Below are positions 7,343 through 16,584 of a stretch of 64,000 nucleotides of DNA, in pieces. Numbering within the stretch: the stretch's first letter is position 1; the number at the start of each line of letters is the position of its first letter. The position numbers and the translations under genes were made by a program. The stretch spans positions 124,001 through 188,000 of the forward strand of contig JAQWEL010000002.1 in assembly GCA_028704945.1 (NCBI GenBank). Reading direction: 5' to 3'. The notes under the pieces were generated by a model, which was given only the letters and a program-made list of their open reading frames with translations, did no database searches and had not been told where the DNA came from. Source of the DNA: Patescibacteria group bacterium (GTDB lineage Bacteria > Patescibacteriota > Patescibacteriia > Patescibacteriales > Patescibacteriaceae).

Positions 7343-8836
7343 ATGTTTAAAAAAATTATCAATTTGACGGCAGTCGTAATAATTCTGTTAGCGCCGCTAG
7401 GCAGTTCGGCGATTTCTGAAATGAATAGATTGAGTGGACGGTTTTTGCTCCAGTCTGGCGGTAAAGTTCAGTCGCTTTGGTACGTTTATCCTAAAGACAA
7501 ACATCGTTATTTTATTGCTAATAATGATGAGGCTGCTAAAGTTATTTATGCTTTAGGAACGGTTATAAATAATAAAACTTATCAAGCTTGGAAAAATAAA
7601 GCCCCCAAGAGTTACGCTGGACTGATTTTGACTGTTAGCGATGATAAGAACAAATCCTATTATGTAAATCCTGATAATTTTAAGTTGATTTTTCTTGGTG
7701 ACAACAAAAATTTGTACACCAATATTAAAAAACAGGCTTTAGTGGTTAAACCGACTTCTTTAGCTGAAATACCGGCCGAGTTCAACTTGAAGAAATATAT
7801 TGCTAATACCGCCAAAACAACCGCTCCGACGAATTTGAAAAATTTTGCTTGGAAGTATAAGGGTAAAAATTATTCACTTAATCTCAGTATGACTGCTGCT
7901 AAGTATAATGAATATCGTAATGCTCAGAAATTTTATAAATATCAAGGCGCCTTGCCAGCTAATTGGCACAATGATTATTATGCCATGTTCTTAAAACCCT
8001 TTGGTAGTGATAGGGCAATTAAGGATTTAGCTTTGGGCTTAAAAAAAATCGCTACTGATAATAAATTTGATAACGATAGTTTGATAGAATTAGCCGCCGC
8101 TTTCGTGCAAAGTATTCCCTATGATTCTGCTAAAGCTGCTAATAATTCTGCTAAACCCAACTATCCTTATGAAACGCTGTATAACAAGCTCGGTGTTTGC
8201 ACTGATAAGTCATTATTGATGGTTGCTGTGCTAAGAGAGTTAGGTTACGGGGCAGCCTTGTTTGATTTTGAAAAAGTTAATCATGCCGCTGCCGCTGTGC
8301 AGTGCCAATCGGGCTATGATACAGCTAAGACTGGTTATTGTTATATCGAAACAACTAATTATTTTCCAATCGGCGTTACGCCTAAATCTTTTTCTTCAAC
8401 CGGTATAGTATCGAATAAAAATTTTACTGATTTTAAGGGGCAATTTAATGATTTATTCAATATTACTAAATTGGGTCAGCTTGATATTTTTATTAAAACT
8501 TCCGGTAGTAAATATAATGGTATTGTAAATACGGTTAATAAAGTTAGTAAGATGCAATCGCTTGAGGGAATGATTAGCCAGGAAAAAAAAGACATTGATT
8601 CTTTAAGTAAAAGAGCGGCTGAGGCTAAAAATGAGCTTGACGGCGTTTATTTTGATATGTCTGCTAAAAGAGATAGCGGCGATATTAATGGTTATAATAA
8701 TTTAGTGCCTAAATATAATGAATTGAGTAATCAATATAATCAAGCAGCGGCTAATTATAATTTTAAGATTAGTGAATATAATTCTGATATCGCTAGATAT
8801 AATTATTTTGTAAGCGATTTTTACTCAGCTCAGTAA
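7343..8836 (+). CDS. Exported transglutaminase-like domain protein with N-terminal cell-surface domain
   Basis: The ATG at 7343 (497 aa) gives a clean signal peptide, MFKKIINLTAVVIILLAPLGSSA; the upstream in-frame codons overlap rlmH and are unlikely. Residues of about 30-150 carry the WYVYPKDKHRYFIAN and YYVNPDNFKL motifs often seen at the N-terminus of CPR surface proteins. The middle (about 240-390) is transglutaminase/protease-like with GVCTDKSLLMVAVLRELGYGA, VNHAAAAV and YIETTNYFPIG, supplying candidate Cys and His residues. The last 90 residues are coiled coil. It is paralogous to the 44068-45252 gene. Likely role: cell-wall or surface protein processing. Confidence 0.8.
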   Translation: MFKKIINLTAVVIILLAPLGSSAISEMNRLSGRFLLQSGGKVQSLWYVYPKDKHRYFIANNDEAAKVIYALGTVINNKTYQAWKNKAPKSYAGLILTVSDDKNKSYYVNPDNFKLIFLGDNKNLYTNIKKQALVVKPTSLAEIPAEFNLKKYIANTAKTTAPTNLKNFAWKYKGKNYSLNLSMTAAKYNEYRNAQKFYKYQGALPANWHNDYYAMFLKPFGSDRAIKDLALGLKKIATDNKFDNDSLIELAAAFVQSIPYDSAKAANNSAKPNYPYETLYNKLGVCTDKSLLMVAVLRELGYGAALFDFEKVNHAAAAVQCQSGYDTAKTGYCYIETTNYFPIGVTPKSFSSTGIVSNKNFTDFKGQFNDLFNITKLGQLDIFIKTSGSKYNGIVNTVNKVSKMQSLEGMISQEKKDIDSLSKRAAEAKNELDGVYFDMSAKRDSGDINGYNNLVPKYNELSNQYNQAAANYNFKISEYNSDIARYNYFVSDFYSAQ

Positions 8837-8866
8837 ATATGTCTTTAACTGTTTTTTTTAAAATAT

Positions 8867-8892
8867 AAAACAAGGCTTTTAAACCTTGTTTT
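8867..8892. terminator. Intrinsic terminator between convergent genes
   Basis: AAAACAAGG pairs with CCTTGTTTT around a 7-8 nt loop. It serves the transglutaminase-like gene and, read in reverse, the 8916 gene. Confidence 0.75.
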
Positions 8893-8915
8893 AATATAAG
8901 ATGACTTTTAATATT

Positions 8916-9215
8916 TTAATCATCGTGTCTGCGGCCGAATATTTTTGATAAAACATATAGCCCGCCAACAATAGCTAAGCCGCCGACGATTCCTTTTTTG
9001 ACCTGGGTTTTTCTTTCGGCCGGTTGCTTTTTCCAAGTTTGCTTGGCTTTCTCAAAACAGTTTTTGCCTTCATCAGCCATTTTGTTCAAGCTTTCATTAA
9101 AATCAAAATGGCAATCTGTTTGGCAATCTTCACCACAGCAGTTATCATCGCAATTACAATTTTCATCACAAAAATCGTAATTTTCTTTTTTGGTAGACTT
9201 GTCAGATTTACGCAT
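8916..9215 (-). CDS. Small cysteine-cluster protein with C-terminal membrane segment
   Basis: This 99-aa protein carries eight cysteines in residues 16-35 (CDENCNCDDNCCGEDCQTDC), interleaved with acidic residues, which could bind metal. An amphipathic helix and a C-terminal hydrophobic stretch IVGGLAIVGGLYVLSKIF (about 76-93) follow. The start is the ATG at 9215. I do not recognise the family. The cysteine cluster also recalls the abundant exported Cys-rich proteins here, but there is no N-terminal signal, so the cluster may face the cytoplasm. Confidence 0.65.
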   Translation of the reverse strand: MRKSDKSTKKENYDFCDENCNCDDNCCGEDCQTDCHFDFNESLNKMADEGKNCFEKAKQTWKKQPAERKTQVKKGIVGGLAIVGGLYVLSKIFGRRHDD

Positions 9216-9281
9216 ATAGGTTATATTATTTTTGTTTCTTTATTATATCACAATTTATTAATTTATACTATTACATTAATT

Positions 9282-9854
9282 ATGAGGACAATTTATTTGA
9301 TTCGCCATGGGCAATGTGTTGACAATGCCTTGAGAATTTTAAATGGACATAGAGATACCGAACTTACCGAACTTGGCAGAAAACAAGCTAAAGCAAGTGC
9401 TAAAAAGTTAAAAAATAAAAAAATAACCGTTATTTATTCCTCGCCGCTTAAAAGAGCGCTGGAGACAGCTGAGATTATTGCCGATGAAATTGGTGTTGAT
9501 CTTATTAAATTAGATAAAGATTTAATTGAACGTGACTTTGGTAAATTAACTGGACAGTTGATTGCTGATATTCCGAATTTAGCTACCCAGACTTGTCCGA
9601 TAAATGGCATCTGTTATTTTTTGGATGGGCCAGGCGTGGAAACTTTTCCTAAACTTTATTCGCGAGTTAAGCGAGCTTTAAAAAAAATATTAAAACAAAA
9701 TTCTGATGGAAATATTGCCATCGTGACTCACGGTGATACTGGTATGATGTTGCAGGCTGCTTTTTATGACTGGGATTGGGAGCGAGGCATTAAATATCGT
9801 TTTTGGAAAAACGCTGAGATTTTTGAATTAAAAGAATATAAACATGATGATTAA
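9282..9854 (+). CDS. Histidine phosphatase / phosphoglycerate mutase-like
   Basis: The real start is the ATG at 9282 (190 aa): MRTIYLIRHGQCVDN, with the catalytic RHG at residues 8-10. The frame is open further upstream, but that part is antisense to the 8916 gene. The other family marks are SSPLKRALETAEIIADE, a glutamate in LIERDFGKLTG, and the second histidine in IVTHGDTG. It may be a cofactor-dependent phosphoglycerate mutase or a general phosphatase. Its position 22 bp upstream of enolase makes a glycolytic role attractive but unproven. Confidence 0.85.
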   Translation: MRTIYLIRHGQCVDNALRILNGHRDTELTELGRKQAKASAKKLKNKKITVIYSSPLKRALETAEIIADEIGVDLIKLDKDLIERDFGKLTGQLIADIPNLATQTCPINGICYFLDGPGVETFPKLYSRVKRALKKILKQNSDGNIAIVTHGDTGMMLQAAFYDWDWERGIKYRFWKNAEIFELKEYKHDD

Positions 9855-9876
9855 AAAATAATTAAAAATAAAATTT

Positions 9877-11157
9877 ATGAAAATTAGATCAATCGAATCA
9901 ATTGAAATTTTGGATAGCCGTGGCAATCCTACTATAGAAACGACTGTCGTTTTAGAAGATGGTTCAACTGGCACCGCTGCTGTTCCGTCTGGCGCTTCAA
10001 CTGGTAGTTATGAAGCCCACGAATTAAGAGATGGCGGGGAGCGTTATTTGGGAGCCGGAGTTTTACAAGCTATCGCCAACATCGATAAAATTGCTGAAGC
10101 TTTAGTCGGTTTTGATGCTGAAGATCAATCCGGTCTTGATAATAAAATGATTGAACTGGATGGCACTGAGAATAAATCGAGTTTAGGCGCTAATGCTATT
10201 TTGTCTGTTTCTTTGGCGGCCGCCGTAGCCAGCGCTAAAGCCGAAAATAAGCCATTGTTTGCTTATTTAGCTAAATTTAATCCTGATTTTGATGGTAAAT
10301 ATAAACTACCAATCCCGATGATGAATATTATGAATGGCGGCAAACACGCTAATTGGGCAACGGATATCCAAGAGTATATGGTTTTACCAGTTGGTGCTAA
10401 AACTGAAACCGAGGCTGTCTGTATGTGCGCTGAAGTGTATCAAAATTTAAAAAAAGTTTTAAAAGCCAAGGGTTATAATACTGCTGTCGGCGATGAAGGC
10501 GGTTTTGCTCCGGTTGTTAAGACTAATGACGAACCCTTTGAATTAATGATTGAAGCCATTGAAAAAGCTGGTTATAAGCCCGGCCAGGATGTTTATCTTG
10601 GTATTGATGCCGCAGCCACTGAATTTTATCATGATGGTAAATATGTTTTAAATAAAGAAGGCAAGACTTTGTCGGCTGATGAGCTGATTGAGTTTTACGC
10701 TGGCTTAGTTGAAAAGTTTCCGATTATTTCTATGGAAGATATTTTTGCTGAAGACGATTGGGAGACTTTTGCTAAATTTCATAATCGTTTTCCAAGTGTG
10801 CAATTAGTTGGTGATGATTTATATGTGACTAATATTAAGCGTTTAGAAAGAGGTATTAATGAAAGCACTACTAATTCAATTTTGATTAAATTAAATCAAA
10901 TCGGCACTTTAACTGAAACTGTCAAGGCGGTGATGATGGCGAGAGCCAATAAAATGACCGCGGTAATCTCACATCGCAGCGGTGAAACTGAAGATACTTT
11001 TATCGCTGACCTCTCAGCGGCTTTAGGCACTGGTCAGATTAAGACTGGCGCCCCAGCTCGTAGTGAGCGCACCGCTAAATATAATCGTTTAATGAAGATT
11101 GAGAAGCAACTTGGTGGTTCAGCTGAATACAGCCAATGGCCATTTGAGATTAAATAA
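9877..11157 (+). CDS. eno: Enolase
   Basis: The 426-aa protein has full-length enolase architecture. [16 protein letters not shown] near the N-terminus forms the mobile substrate loop. The metal ligands sit in [17 protein letters not shown] and [10 protein letters not shown]. The signature [14 protein letters not shown] and catalytic [14 protein letters not shown] lie in the C-terminal barrel. It interconverts 2-phosphoglycerate and phosphoenolpyruvate, directly upstream of pyruvate kinase (27821-29236) in the pathway. It is preceded by the phosphoglycerate mutase-like gene with a 22-bp gap and is probably co-transcribed with it. Confidence 0.98.
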   Translation: MKIRSIESIEILDSRGNPTIETTVVLEDGSTGTAAVPSGASTGSYEAHELRDGGERYLGAGVLQAIANIDKIAEALVGFDAEDQSGLDNKMIELDGTENKSSLGANAILSVSLAAAVASAKAENKPLFAYLAKFNPDFDGKYKLPIPMMNIMNGGKHANWATDIQEYMVLPVGAKTETEAVCMCAEVYQNLKKVLKAKGYNTAVGDEGGFAPVVKTNDEPFELMIEAIEKAGYKPGQDVYLGIDAAATEFYHDGKYVLNKEGKTLSADELIEFYAGLVEKFPIISMEDIFAEDDWETFAKFHNRFPSVQLVGDDLYVTNIKRLERGINESTTNSILIKLNQIGTLTETVKAVMMARANKMTAVISHRSGETEDTFIADLSAALGTGQIKTGAPARSERTAKYNRLMKIEKQLGGSAEYSQWPFEIK

Positions 11158-11168
11158 ATAATTTTTAA

Positions 11169-11205
11169 TAATAAAAAAGAAGCTCAAGCGAACCTCTTTT
11201 TTATT
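11169..11205 (+). terminator. Weak intrinsic terminator after enolase
   Basis: AATAAAAAAGAAG and CCTCTTTTTTATT pair with one mismatch around a short loop, with a T-run inside the 3' arm. Confidence 0.55.
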
Positions 11206-11217
11206 TACTCCAAAAAA

Positions 11218-11246
11218 TTGTCATGATGGTTAAGGTAAGGTATAAT
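11218..11246 (+). promoter_or_regulatory. Promoter of the 11368 pilin gene
   Basis: TTGTCA (11218-11223), 17 nt, then TATAAT (11241-11246) in the context AAGGTATAATAAAT. The same -10 context and a TTGTCG -35 occur before the second large pilin (55265-55294). It implies a leader of about 115 nt. Confidence 0.7.
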
Positions 11247-11367
11247 AAATATAAACTAGAAAATCTTTTTGTTTTAGAATAATCCGCCCTGGTCAGAGAA
11301 AAGAGGAATCGCTTTTATATTTTTAAAAATATTATACCTCGTCTAAGGTTATTGGCGAGAAAAAATT

Positions 11368-12483
11368 ATGAGCAAGACTAATAAAGGTTTTACCTTAATA
11401 GAATTATTGGTAGTAATAGTAATTATCGGTATCCTAGCAACTTTAACAACAGTGGCTCTAAGTACAGCTCGAGTTAAAGCGAGAGACGCGAAGCGTATCT
11501 CGGATATAAAACAAATGCAAACTGCTCTAGAGCTATATTATAATGAAGAGAATACCTATCCGCCTACTTCTGCCTTAGATGTCGGTAAAGCCTTAGTCGG
11601 AGCACAATCTGGTAAAACCTTTATGGGTAAGATACCAGCTGGACCTAATACTGGAGAAACCTATACCTATGCTCAGATAAATAGCGGCACTTCCTATGCC
11701 TTAGGCTATGTCTTAGAAAAACCAGTTAATGAATTGGCTGCTGGCGCAGCGATAGCTCTACCTGGGAGTATTAATAACCAATGCATGCCTAATTGTATTG
11801 GTAAGTATTGTGGTGATGGCGACGGTTGCGGTGGTAAATGCATAGCTATTCCTATTTTAACCTCTGGTTCTTTAACTTGTGATTTAAGTACTTATCAACT
11901 AAAGTGTGGTACAACGGTTGTTGCTGATTATACTAAGATTAATCAATGCTCTGTTAATACGGCTAGTTGTAGTGGTTCCACTTGTAGTGGAGTACAAGTT
12001 TGTATTAGTGGCACTTGCCAAGATCCTTGCGTAACTAACACTGATTGTGGCTCTTGCAAAAAATGTTCTTCTGGTTTTTGTGTTAATCAAGTAGCGGAAG
12101 ATTTAAAAAGTGAATGCGGAACAAATATTTGTTATAATGATAGTTGTTGCACGCCAGCAGCTTGCGGTGGAGCAACTGGTCTTTGCTCCGGTCAAACAAC
12201 TTGTGGAATAACTTGCAATACACCTTGTGACAGTTGTTGTAAAAGTGATAATTATTGTGGGACAGTGAGATCTTTTAATATTAGTGGTTGTAGTGCCTCT
12301 TGTATAAATAGCAATACTATAGGTAGGTCGGGCAGTTGTTTTTCTGGCGCGTGTAATTTTGGTACTGTAAACTACAGCTGTTTAGGTTGTCAGCTTAAAA
12401 GTACACAATTAAACTCTGGAACAAATGGATGTGGTAATTCGCTTAATAATTATAATTTTGTCTGCAATAATGAATGTAATTAG
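11368..12483 (+). CDS. Type IV pilin-like protein with cysteine-rich C-terminal region
   Basis: 371 aa. A class III signal, KGFTLIELLVVIVIIGILATLTT, with the conserved Glu at +5 after the cleavage glycine, leads into a pilin domain (to about residue 135). From about residue 135 the protein switches to a cysteine-rich region of about 235 residues (CGDGDGCGGKC, CKKCSSGFCV, CDSCCKSDNYCG). The first 135 residues are almost the same, also at DNA level, as in the 55837 gene, while the C-terminal parts differ completely. It is likely a surface-exposed pilin or minor pilin stabilised by disulfides. It is transcribed alone and followed by a 30-bp palindromic terminator. Confidence 0.88.
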   Translation: MSKTNKGFTLIELLVVIVIIGILATLTTVALSTARVKARDAKRISDIKQMQTALELYYNEENTYPPTSALDVGKALVGAQSGKTFMGKIPAGPNTGETYTYAQINSGTSYALGYVLEKPVNELAAGAAIALPGSINNQCMPNCIGKYCGDGDGCGGKCIAIPILTSGSLTCDLSTYQLKCGTTVVADYTKINQCSVNTASCSGSTCSGVQVCISGTCQDPCVTNTDCGSCKKCSSGFCVNQVAEDLKSECGTNICYNDSCCTPAACGGATGLCSGQTTCGITCNTPCDSCCKSDNYCGTVRSFNISGCSASCINSNTIGRSGSCFSGACNFGTVNYSCLGCQLKSTQLNSGTNGCGNSLNNYNFVCNNECN

Positions 12484-12530
12484 TTGAGCTTGGTTTAGTG
12501 TTTCGCTATTAAAATAATTTCAAAAAATAT

Positions 12531-12560
12531 AAAACCGCTTTAAAATTTTAAAGCGGTTTT
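12531..12560. terminator. Bidirectional terminator, perfect 30-bp palindrome
   Basis: AAAACCGCTTTAAAA followed by its exact complement TTTTAAAGCGGTTTT, between the convergent pilin and superoxide dismutase genes. T-runs occur on both strands. Confidence 0.85.
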
Positions 12561-12572
12561 AAGTATAAGTAA

Positions 12573-13151
12573 TTAAATAAATTTAATCAGCTGCCACCAA
12601 GCTTCAATATATTCTTGACGTCTATTCTGATATTTAAGATAATAGGCGTGCTCCCAAACGTCGATAGTTAAAAGCGGGGTGTGGCCTTTAGCTAAGGGAC
12701 TGTCTTGATTAGCCGTTGCATAAATTTCCAGTTTATTATCGCTATTGCGCACCAACCAAGTCCAACCGCTACCAAAATGTTTTAGGGCGGTTTCACTAAA
12801 TTTTGTTTTCATAGCTTCGACCGAACCAAAAGTTTCGATAATTTCTTTTTCTAAATTTTCGTCTTTAGTTAAAGCTGGATTCATAATCTGCCAAAAGAAA
12901 TTATGGTTAACCACACCGCCACCATGATTTTTAATAGCGCTTTTATCAGCTTCGATAACTGGTAAAGAATCTAAATCTTTAATAATTTCTTCCGGAGTTT
13001 TGGTTTGCAAATCAGGATAATTTTCTAAAGCTTTGTTAAAATTATTAACATAAGTTTGATGATGTTTGGAGTGGTGTATTTCCATGGTTGCAGCATCAAT
13101 TATCGGCTCTAACGCGTTATAGGCGTAAGATAGTTTTTGTAGCTCGTACAT
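12573..13151 (-). CDS. Fe/Mn superoxide dismutase
   Basis: The 192-aa enzyme matches the Fe/Mn family. Metal-ligand contexts are MEIHHSKHHQTYVNN (His26), GGVVNHNFFW (second His) and TIDVWEHAYYLKYQNRR (Asp and His three residues apart). It converts superoxide to peroxide and oxygen. The metal (Fe or Mn) cannot be decided by eye, so no symbol is given. The gene is monocistronic and divergent from the AI-2E family gene. A superoxide dismutase in a presumed fermenter points to oxygen exposure. Confidence 0.96.
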   Translation of the reverse strand: MYELQKLSYAYNALEPIIDAATMEIHHSKHHQTYVNNFNKALENYPDLQTKTPEEIIKDLDSLPVIEADKSAIKNHGGGVVNHNFFWQIMNPALTKDENLEKEIIETFGSVEAMKTKFSETALKHFGSGWTWLVRNSDNKLEIYATANQDSPLAKGHTPLLTIDVWEHAYYLKYQNRRQEYIEAWWQLIKFI

Positions 13152-13279
13152 ATTTTTAATTTTCCGCCAACAAGTGGATTATTTATTATGTTTAGTTTAA
13201 CAAATATTTTTAATTCCTGCAAATTTAGTAGGAATTGCCAGATTATTATAAATTTGTTAAAATATATTTATAAAATATT

Positions 13280-14278
13280 ATGTGGAAAGAAAAAAGTGTT
13301 AAAAGAGCAATGGCCTTATGCTTGGTTATTTTGATTACCGGCATTATTTTTTATGCTTTAAGAAAATACCTTAATGCTTTTTTAGGGGCGTTTATTTTGT
13401 TTGTTATTTTTAGGCCTATGCATGACTGGCTGGTTAATAAAATTAAATTTAACCGCAGTTTATCTGCCGCTTTAGTTATTCTTGTTTCGGTGGTCGTTTT
13501 TTTAATACCTTTGTCTTTATTAGTTTCAGTTATTTATCAAGAATTAGAAAATATTTTGCCGCAAATAATTTATTGGGCGGAACATAATATTTGGCTTAAT
13601 CAGCTTTGGCAAACTGTCGGACAGACTGATGCTATTACCGCGCAGCTAACTAAGGCTGGTCCCGCGGCTAAGAATTTTTTCTTTGGCACTTTGTCGATGG
13701 TTTCCGTCCAAGCCATTACGGCAGTGATTATGTATTTTTTGTTTTATTTTTTACTAGTAACTGAAGACAAAAAATTAAAAAAATTTATTTATTCTATTGT
13801 ACCTTTTTCTGACAGCAATACTATTCGTTTGGCGCATGAATTTAGAAAAATAACTTATGCCACCTTATTAACCAGCGGATTGATTGCTCTAATCCAGGGT
13901 AGTTTAGTAACGATTGGTTTTTTAGCTTTTAAAATTCCAGGCGCTTTTTTTTGGGGATTTGCCGCTACGTTATTAGCCTTTGTGCCATTTTTGGGCACCC
14001 CATCGGTTTGGGTGCCGGCCGTTATTTACTTATTGGTTAATGATCGTTTGTTGGCTGGATCAATATTCCTTGTTTGGGGCTTGTTTATTAGCACCATTGA
14101 TAATTTTTTGAGGCCAGTTATTCAAAAACGAGTAGGACAAATCCATCCATTGCAATCTTTAATTGGCATTTTTGTTGGCTTTTCATTATTCGGCTTAATC
14201 GGCATAGTTTTGGGCCCGCTTTTGATTTCTTATTTTATCCTAACTGTGCAAATGTTTAAAGAAGAATATATACAATAA
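13280..14278 (+). CDS. AI-2E family transporter
   Basis: 332 aa with about eight hydrophobic segments and the family arrangement: N-terminal helix pair, a soluble loop with an amphipathic helix (about 85-135), then a C-terminal bundle containing TSGLIALIQGSLVTIGF, PFLGTPSVWVPAVIYLL and DNFLRPVIQKRVGQIHPLQSLIGIFVGFSLFGLIGIVLGPLL. The family includes the autoinducer-2 exporter TqsA and Na+/H+ antiporters; the substrate here is unknown. A 100-aa membrane protein gene follows 12 bp later. Confidence 0.92.
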   Translation: MWKEKSVKRAMALCLVILITGIIFYALRKYLNAFLGAFILFVIFRPMHDWLVNKIKFNRSLSAALVILVSVVVFLIPLSLLVSVIYQELENILPQIIYWAEHNIWLNQLWQTVGQTDAITAQLTKAGPAAKNFFFGTLSMVSVQAITAVIMYFLFYFLLVTEDKKLKKFIYSIVPFSDSNTIRLAHEFRKITYATLLTSGLIALIQGSLVTIGFLAFKIPGAFFWGFAATLLAFVPFLGTPSVWVPAVIYLLVNDRLLAGSIFLVWGLFISTIDNFLRPVIQKRVGQIHPLQSLIGIFVGFSLFGLIGIVLGPLLISYFILTVQMFKEEYIQ

Positions 14279-14290
14279 AATATAAACACT

Positions 14291-14593
14291 ATGTATAAGC
14301 TCTTGTGTACTCATAAAAAGAATCCCATTAAACGTCGTATTTATATTGTCGGTTTTACTTTATTGGGCTGGCTGTTAGCTTTTTCCATCTATTCGTTTGG
14401 AGAGTATCTATGGCTTAATGCCTTGGTGGATAATTTTGATAAGTATTCTCATGGCTTAAGCTGGGATCAATGGTGGTTTATTCATTATTTGATTTTATTA
14501 GTTTTTTCTTTTGGTGGTATTATTTATGGTTTTTGGCAAGGGCATTATTGGTGGAACAAGGTTTATGATTGTTCAGGCAATATAAAGAAATAA
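14291..14593 (+). CDS. Small two-span membrane protein, unknown
   Basis: 100 aa. Basic N-terminus, hydrophobic segments at about 18-38 and 62-84, and a Trp/Tyr-rich C-terminus (GFWQGHYWWNKVYD). It lies 12 bp after the AI-2E family gene and is probably co-transcribed with it. I do not recognise the family. Confidence 0.6.
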   Translation: MYKLLCTHKKNPIKRRIYIVGFTLLGWLLAFSIYSFGEYLWLNALVDNFDKYSHGLSWDQWWFIHYLILLVFSFGGIIYGFWQGHYWWNKVYDCSGNIKK

Positions 14594-14637
14594 TGATTTT
14601 GGCTGTATTTTTTAATTTTTAAGTAAGTTTGTTACTA

Positions 14638-14666
14638 TTGATAAAATCAAGTTTTAATGTTATATT
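14638..14666 (+). promoter_or_regulatory. Promoter of the ATP-grasp gene
   Basis: TTGATA (14638-14643), 17 nt, then TATATT (14661-14666), about 80 nt upstream of the ATG at 14750. Confidence 0.6.
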
Positions 14667-14749
14667 AAAGCCTTGTTTTTAGTTATTAAAAACAAAGTAA
14701 GTTAGTTAACGCCAACAGTTTGGCACTAAAAATTATTAACCATTGCATT

Positions 14750-16015
14750 ATGCAAAAAAGAGATTTGATTCTGTTTGTAAATAGCGCGCCGAGCGAGGCT
14801 ATTAAGGCGGCTCATTTATTGAATGATAAATTGGGGCGTGAAATTCGTGTCGGTTTGGTACGTGATCTTAAAACGGTTGAACATAGAGAAAAACCCAACG
14901 GATTTGATGTAGTGATTGATATTGACCTTAGCAAGCCATTAAAGGCTAAAAAGATTTTAATGGAATATCGAGATGAAATTTTGGTAGTGACTTGCCGTAA
15001 AGATCAAAATATACCAACTTTTGCTAAAATTATTCCTCATATACCTTATGTTCGTACGCCAACTTCCGAGTCGTTAAAAGTGGCTGTCAATAAGATTGCT
15101 ATGCGTGAGCATTTTGCCGCTTATGACAAGAAAATTAGTCCTAATCATGTTGTTATAACCAAGAATAACAAACAGACTATTAAAAAAATTGTTGAGGAAG
15201 TCGGTTTTCCCTTAGTTATAAAGCCAGCTAATTTAGCAGCTAGTCTTTTGGTAACTATCTGTTTTCATGAAGAAGAGCTTGAAGAATCGTTGACTAAGAT
15301 TTTTAAAAAGATTAATAAAATTTATAAAGAAAACGGTAGAAAATCAGAACCAGAGATTTTAGTGGAGCAGTTTATGGAGGGAGAGATGTATTCAATTGAT
15401 GCTTATGTTGATGGACGTGGGCAAATAACTTTTTTACCGATGTGTCATATTAAAACCGGACGAGCAATCGGTTTTGATGATTTTTTTGGTTATTTACAGA
15501 CCACTCCGACCATGCTTTCTAAAGAAGAAATAGTTAGTGCCGAAAAAGTTGCCACTAAAGCTGTTTATGCTATTGGACTTCGAAGTTCCACGGCTCATAT
15601 AGAATTAATGTATACACATGGTAAGTTTAAGATTATAGAGCTCGGTCCGCGGGTTGGTGGCTTTAGACACAAAATGTATGAAATGTCTTACGGCATTAAT
15701 CATTCATTGAATGATATCTTAGTTCGTATTCCTCAAAAAATAGTTACTCCTAAAAAAGTGTTGGGTTATACCGCTGCTATGAAAATTTTTGCCAAAAAAG
15801 AGGGCAGGATTAAAAAGATAGCCGGAGTTAATAAAATTAAAAGCTTAGAATCATTTGTTTCTTTGAATCAAGGCAAAAAGGTGGGTGAAATGTGTAATTA
15901 TGCTAAAAATGGAGGTAAAAGCGTTTTAAATATTTTTTTGCATAACAGTGAACGCTCTAGACTTTTAGCTGATATCAGACGAGTGGAAAAGACAATTGAA
16001 ATTGTAACCAAGTAA
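14750..16015 (+). CDS. ATP-grasp domain ligase, substrate unknown
   Basis: The ATG at 14750 gives 421 aa (a TTG at 14720 is possible but less likely). An N-terminal pre-ATP-grasp region (LILFVNSAPSEA) is followed by the ATP-grasp fold: VGFPLVIKPANLAAS (ATP-binding lysine), EILVEQFMEGEMYSIDAYVD (adenine hinge and glutamates), and HIELMYTHGKFKIIELGPRVGG with the metal-binding Glu and Arg. It resembles carbamoyl-phosphate synthase-like or D-Ala-D-Ala-ligase-like enzymes that join a carboxylate to an amine. The response-regulator gene starts 60 bp downstream and may share the transcript. Confidence 0.85.
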   Translation: MQKRDLILFVNSAPSEAIKAAHLLNDKLGREIRVGLVRDLKTVEHREKPNGFDVVIDIDLSKPLKAKKILMEYRDEILVVTCRKDQNIPTFAKIIPHIPYVRTPTSESLKVAVNKIAMREHFAAYDKKISPNHVVITKNNKQTIKKIVEEVGFPLVIKPANLAASLLVTICFHEEELEESLTKIFKKINKIYKENGRKSEPEILVEQFMEGEMYSIDAYVDGRGQITFLPMCHIKTGRAIGFDDFFGYLQTTPTMLSKEEIVSAEKVATKAVYAIGLRSSTAHIELMYTHGKFKIIELGPRVGGFRHKMYEMSYGINHSLNDILVRIPQKIVTPKKVLGYTAAMKIFAKKEGRIKKIAGVNKIKSLESFVSLNQGKKVGEMCNYAKNGGKSVLNIFLHNSERSRLLADIRRVEKTIEIVTK

Positions 16016-16075
16016 TCTTCAGGCGGGGGCTTGCTAAAGATTGTTTTGCTTGTTATGATTATATAAGGAAAATAT

Positions 16076-16441
16076 ATGGCCAAAAAAATATTAATTGCTG
16101 AAGATGAAACAACCTTATCTAAGGCGCTTCAGCTAAAATTATCTAATTTAGGTTTTGAAGTTACGGTAGCTAATGATGGCGCTGAAGCTTTGGATAATCT
16201 AAAGACAAAATCATTTGATTTAGTTTTGCTTGATTTAATGATGCCTAAGGTAGATGGTTTCGGCGTTTTAACAGAAAAGAAGAGTTGGAAAAACAAACCA
16301 ATTGTATTTATTAATTCTAATTTAAGTCAAAAGATTGATATTGATAAGGCGCTTGAATTAGGCGCTGATGATTTTTTAGTTAAATCAGACATCTCCTTAA
16401 AGGACATTGTTGATAAAATAAATTCAAAATTATCTAAATAA
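16076..16441 (+). CDS. Stand-alone CheY-like response-regulator receiver
   Basis: 121 aa, receiver domain only. The acidic pair is at Glu9-Asp10, the phosphoacceptor is Asp53 (LVLLDLMMPKVDG), the switch Ser81 follows NS in VFINSN, and Lys103 lies in DDFLVKSD. No output domain is fused and no histidine kinase gene is present in the window. In CPR such single receivers often accompany type IV pilus genes, so a pilus or motility role is plausible but is inference only. Confidence 0.93.
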   Translation: MAKKILIAEDETTLSKALQLKLSNLGFEVTVANDGAEALDNLKTKSFDLVLLDLMMPKVDGFGVLTEKKSWKNKPIVFINSNLSQKIDIDKALELGADDFLVKSDISLKDIVDKINSKLSK

Positions 16442-16462
16442 TTTGTTGATAGATAAAAAATT

Positions 16463-16504
16463 AGAACAAGCTGTCTACAAGATAAACAGCTTGTTCTTTT
16501 TTTT
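16463..16504 (+). terminator. Strong intrinsic terminator after the response regulator
   Basis: AGAACAAGCTGT and ACAGCTTGTTCT make a 12-bp stem followed by a run of eight T. Confidence 0.9.
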
Positions 16505-16584
16505 AAAAAAGTTTGTTATAATAATATTAACAATATGTTCTAAAATATTTAATTTGTTTTTATATTTTTAAATCCCCATTGCTT

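Noticed and set aside
9024-9281. An N-terminal membrane extension of the histidine phosphatase (open frame from 9024).
   Set aside because: This stretch is antisense to the Cys-cluster gene at 8916-9215, and the family's conserved start (IYLIRHG) follows the ATG at 9282 directly.
12531-12560. The 30-bp perfect palindrome as another fold-back family member.
   Set aside because: It has no conserved core and sits between convergent genes with T-runs on both strands, so an ordinary bidirectional terminator explains it.
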